DNA from: Fonticula alba
Lineage: Eukaryota > Opisthokonta > Rotosphaerida > Fonticulaceae
DNA: 28,607 bases
Reading direction: 5' to 3'
NCBI RefSeq assembly: GCF_000388065.1
Contig: NW_009242974.1
Span: 2,759,835 to 2,788,441, forward strand
Part shown: positions 28,102-28,607 of the stretch, in pieces
Numbering within the stretch: the stretch's first letter is position 1
How the letters are laid out: every line of letters starts with the position of its first letter
Translations under genes and position numbers: made by a program
Notes under the pieces: model-generated
Told to the model about the DNA's origin: nothing
Databases searched by the model: none
Seen by the model: only the letters and a program-made list of their open reading frames with translations

Positions 28102-28607
28102 GGCCAGGATCCAGCGCGGGACAGATGGGGACAGGGAAGGAGGGGAAAGGGGAGAGGGGAAGGAGGGGGGGGGGGGAGAAGGGCGGGAGGAGCACAGGAG
28201 GGGCAGGTAGGCGGCTGGAGTGGGCTGGCGCATTGGCGAGCCCCCGGCCGGGCGGCCTCTTCGGGCTGGGGACTTTCGTGAGGGCGGGGGGCCGGCGATC
28301 CGGCTGCTCCAGCGCGTTGGAGATGGGGACCGCATGCGTGTGTGGCCAGGGGGCGCGCGGGGGCGAGGCCGAATAGATGCCGGCGGATGCACGATCGGCC
28401 GGAACGTGACCCGGCCGCACGCGCGTCTCCATTTCCCGCATCACGCTACCGCGCGCCCGTCCCCCCGATCGCGGACGTTGTGTGTCAAAGCCCCCCCCCC
28501 CCCGCCCGTTCCTCCGGCCAGCCGGTCGCGTCTGCTGGGTGCCGGCTCGGCCGCATTCCCCCAAGTTGCTGAGCTGAGTTTGTGGGTGTGTCCGTGAGTG
28601 TGTGCGG
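28102..28607. other. Upstream region of the EngB gene
   Basis: Its left side is purine-rich on + (28120-28200, with a G run at about 28166-28177), so the EngB sense strand is pyrimidine-rich before the ATG. A C run follows at about 28491-28502. No gene is supported. By the strand pattern of the window, a + gene may start beyond the end. Confidence 0.5.

Overview
This is a nuclear segment of a GC-rich eukaryote. Genes are split by short spliceosomal introns (29 inferred, roughly 70-470 nt), and intergenic spacers are full of G/C homopolymers and microsatellites. Gene content fits a unicellular eukaryote near opisthokonts or amoebozoans: a cobalamin-pathway methionine synthase reductase, a plant/amoeba-type fatty acid amide hydrolase, cyclin L, NAA38 and mitochondrial EF-Ts. 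The compact GC-rich style recalls nucleariid relatives such as Fonticula, but that placement is only a guess. A 10-base N gap lies at 18471-18480.

Ten protein genes were reconstructed with phase-consistent exons. In order they are: a ZIP zinc transporter (+, 546-2279); an ankyrin-repeat protein (-, 3316-4167); an ERGIC2/Erv41 homologue (+, 5065-7829); a fatty acid amide hydrolase (-, 8218-11059); methionine synthase reductase (+, 12241-15269); a protein joining a tristetraprolin-like CCCH finger to a C-terminal W2-like domain (-, 15770-19022); mitochondrial EF-Ts (+, 20917-22379); cyclin L (-, 22684-24668); the NatC subunit NAA38 (+, 25103-25495); and an EngB/GTPBP8 GTPase (-, 25770-28101). 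Strands alternate strictly, so every gene has a divergent neighbour upstream (within the window) and a convergent one downstream.

There is no operon-like pathway. Several genes share themes: mitochondrial translation and ribosome assembly (EF-Ts, EngB), RNA processing or translation control (cyclin L, CCCH-W2), the secretory pathway and metals (ZIP, ERGIC2, both with His-rich segments), and N-terminal acetylation (NAA38).

The most novel points are the CCCH-W2 architecture with an unrecognised N-terminal region, a genome-style 5' splice site of the form GTNCG (22 of 29 introns) instead of GTAAG/GTATG, a pyrimidine-rich sense strand directly before all ten start codons, a Cys-rich acidic loop in the ZIP transporter, and a His-rich insert in the ERGIC2 luminal domain. 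No tRNA, rRNA, CRISPR array or transposon was recognised.
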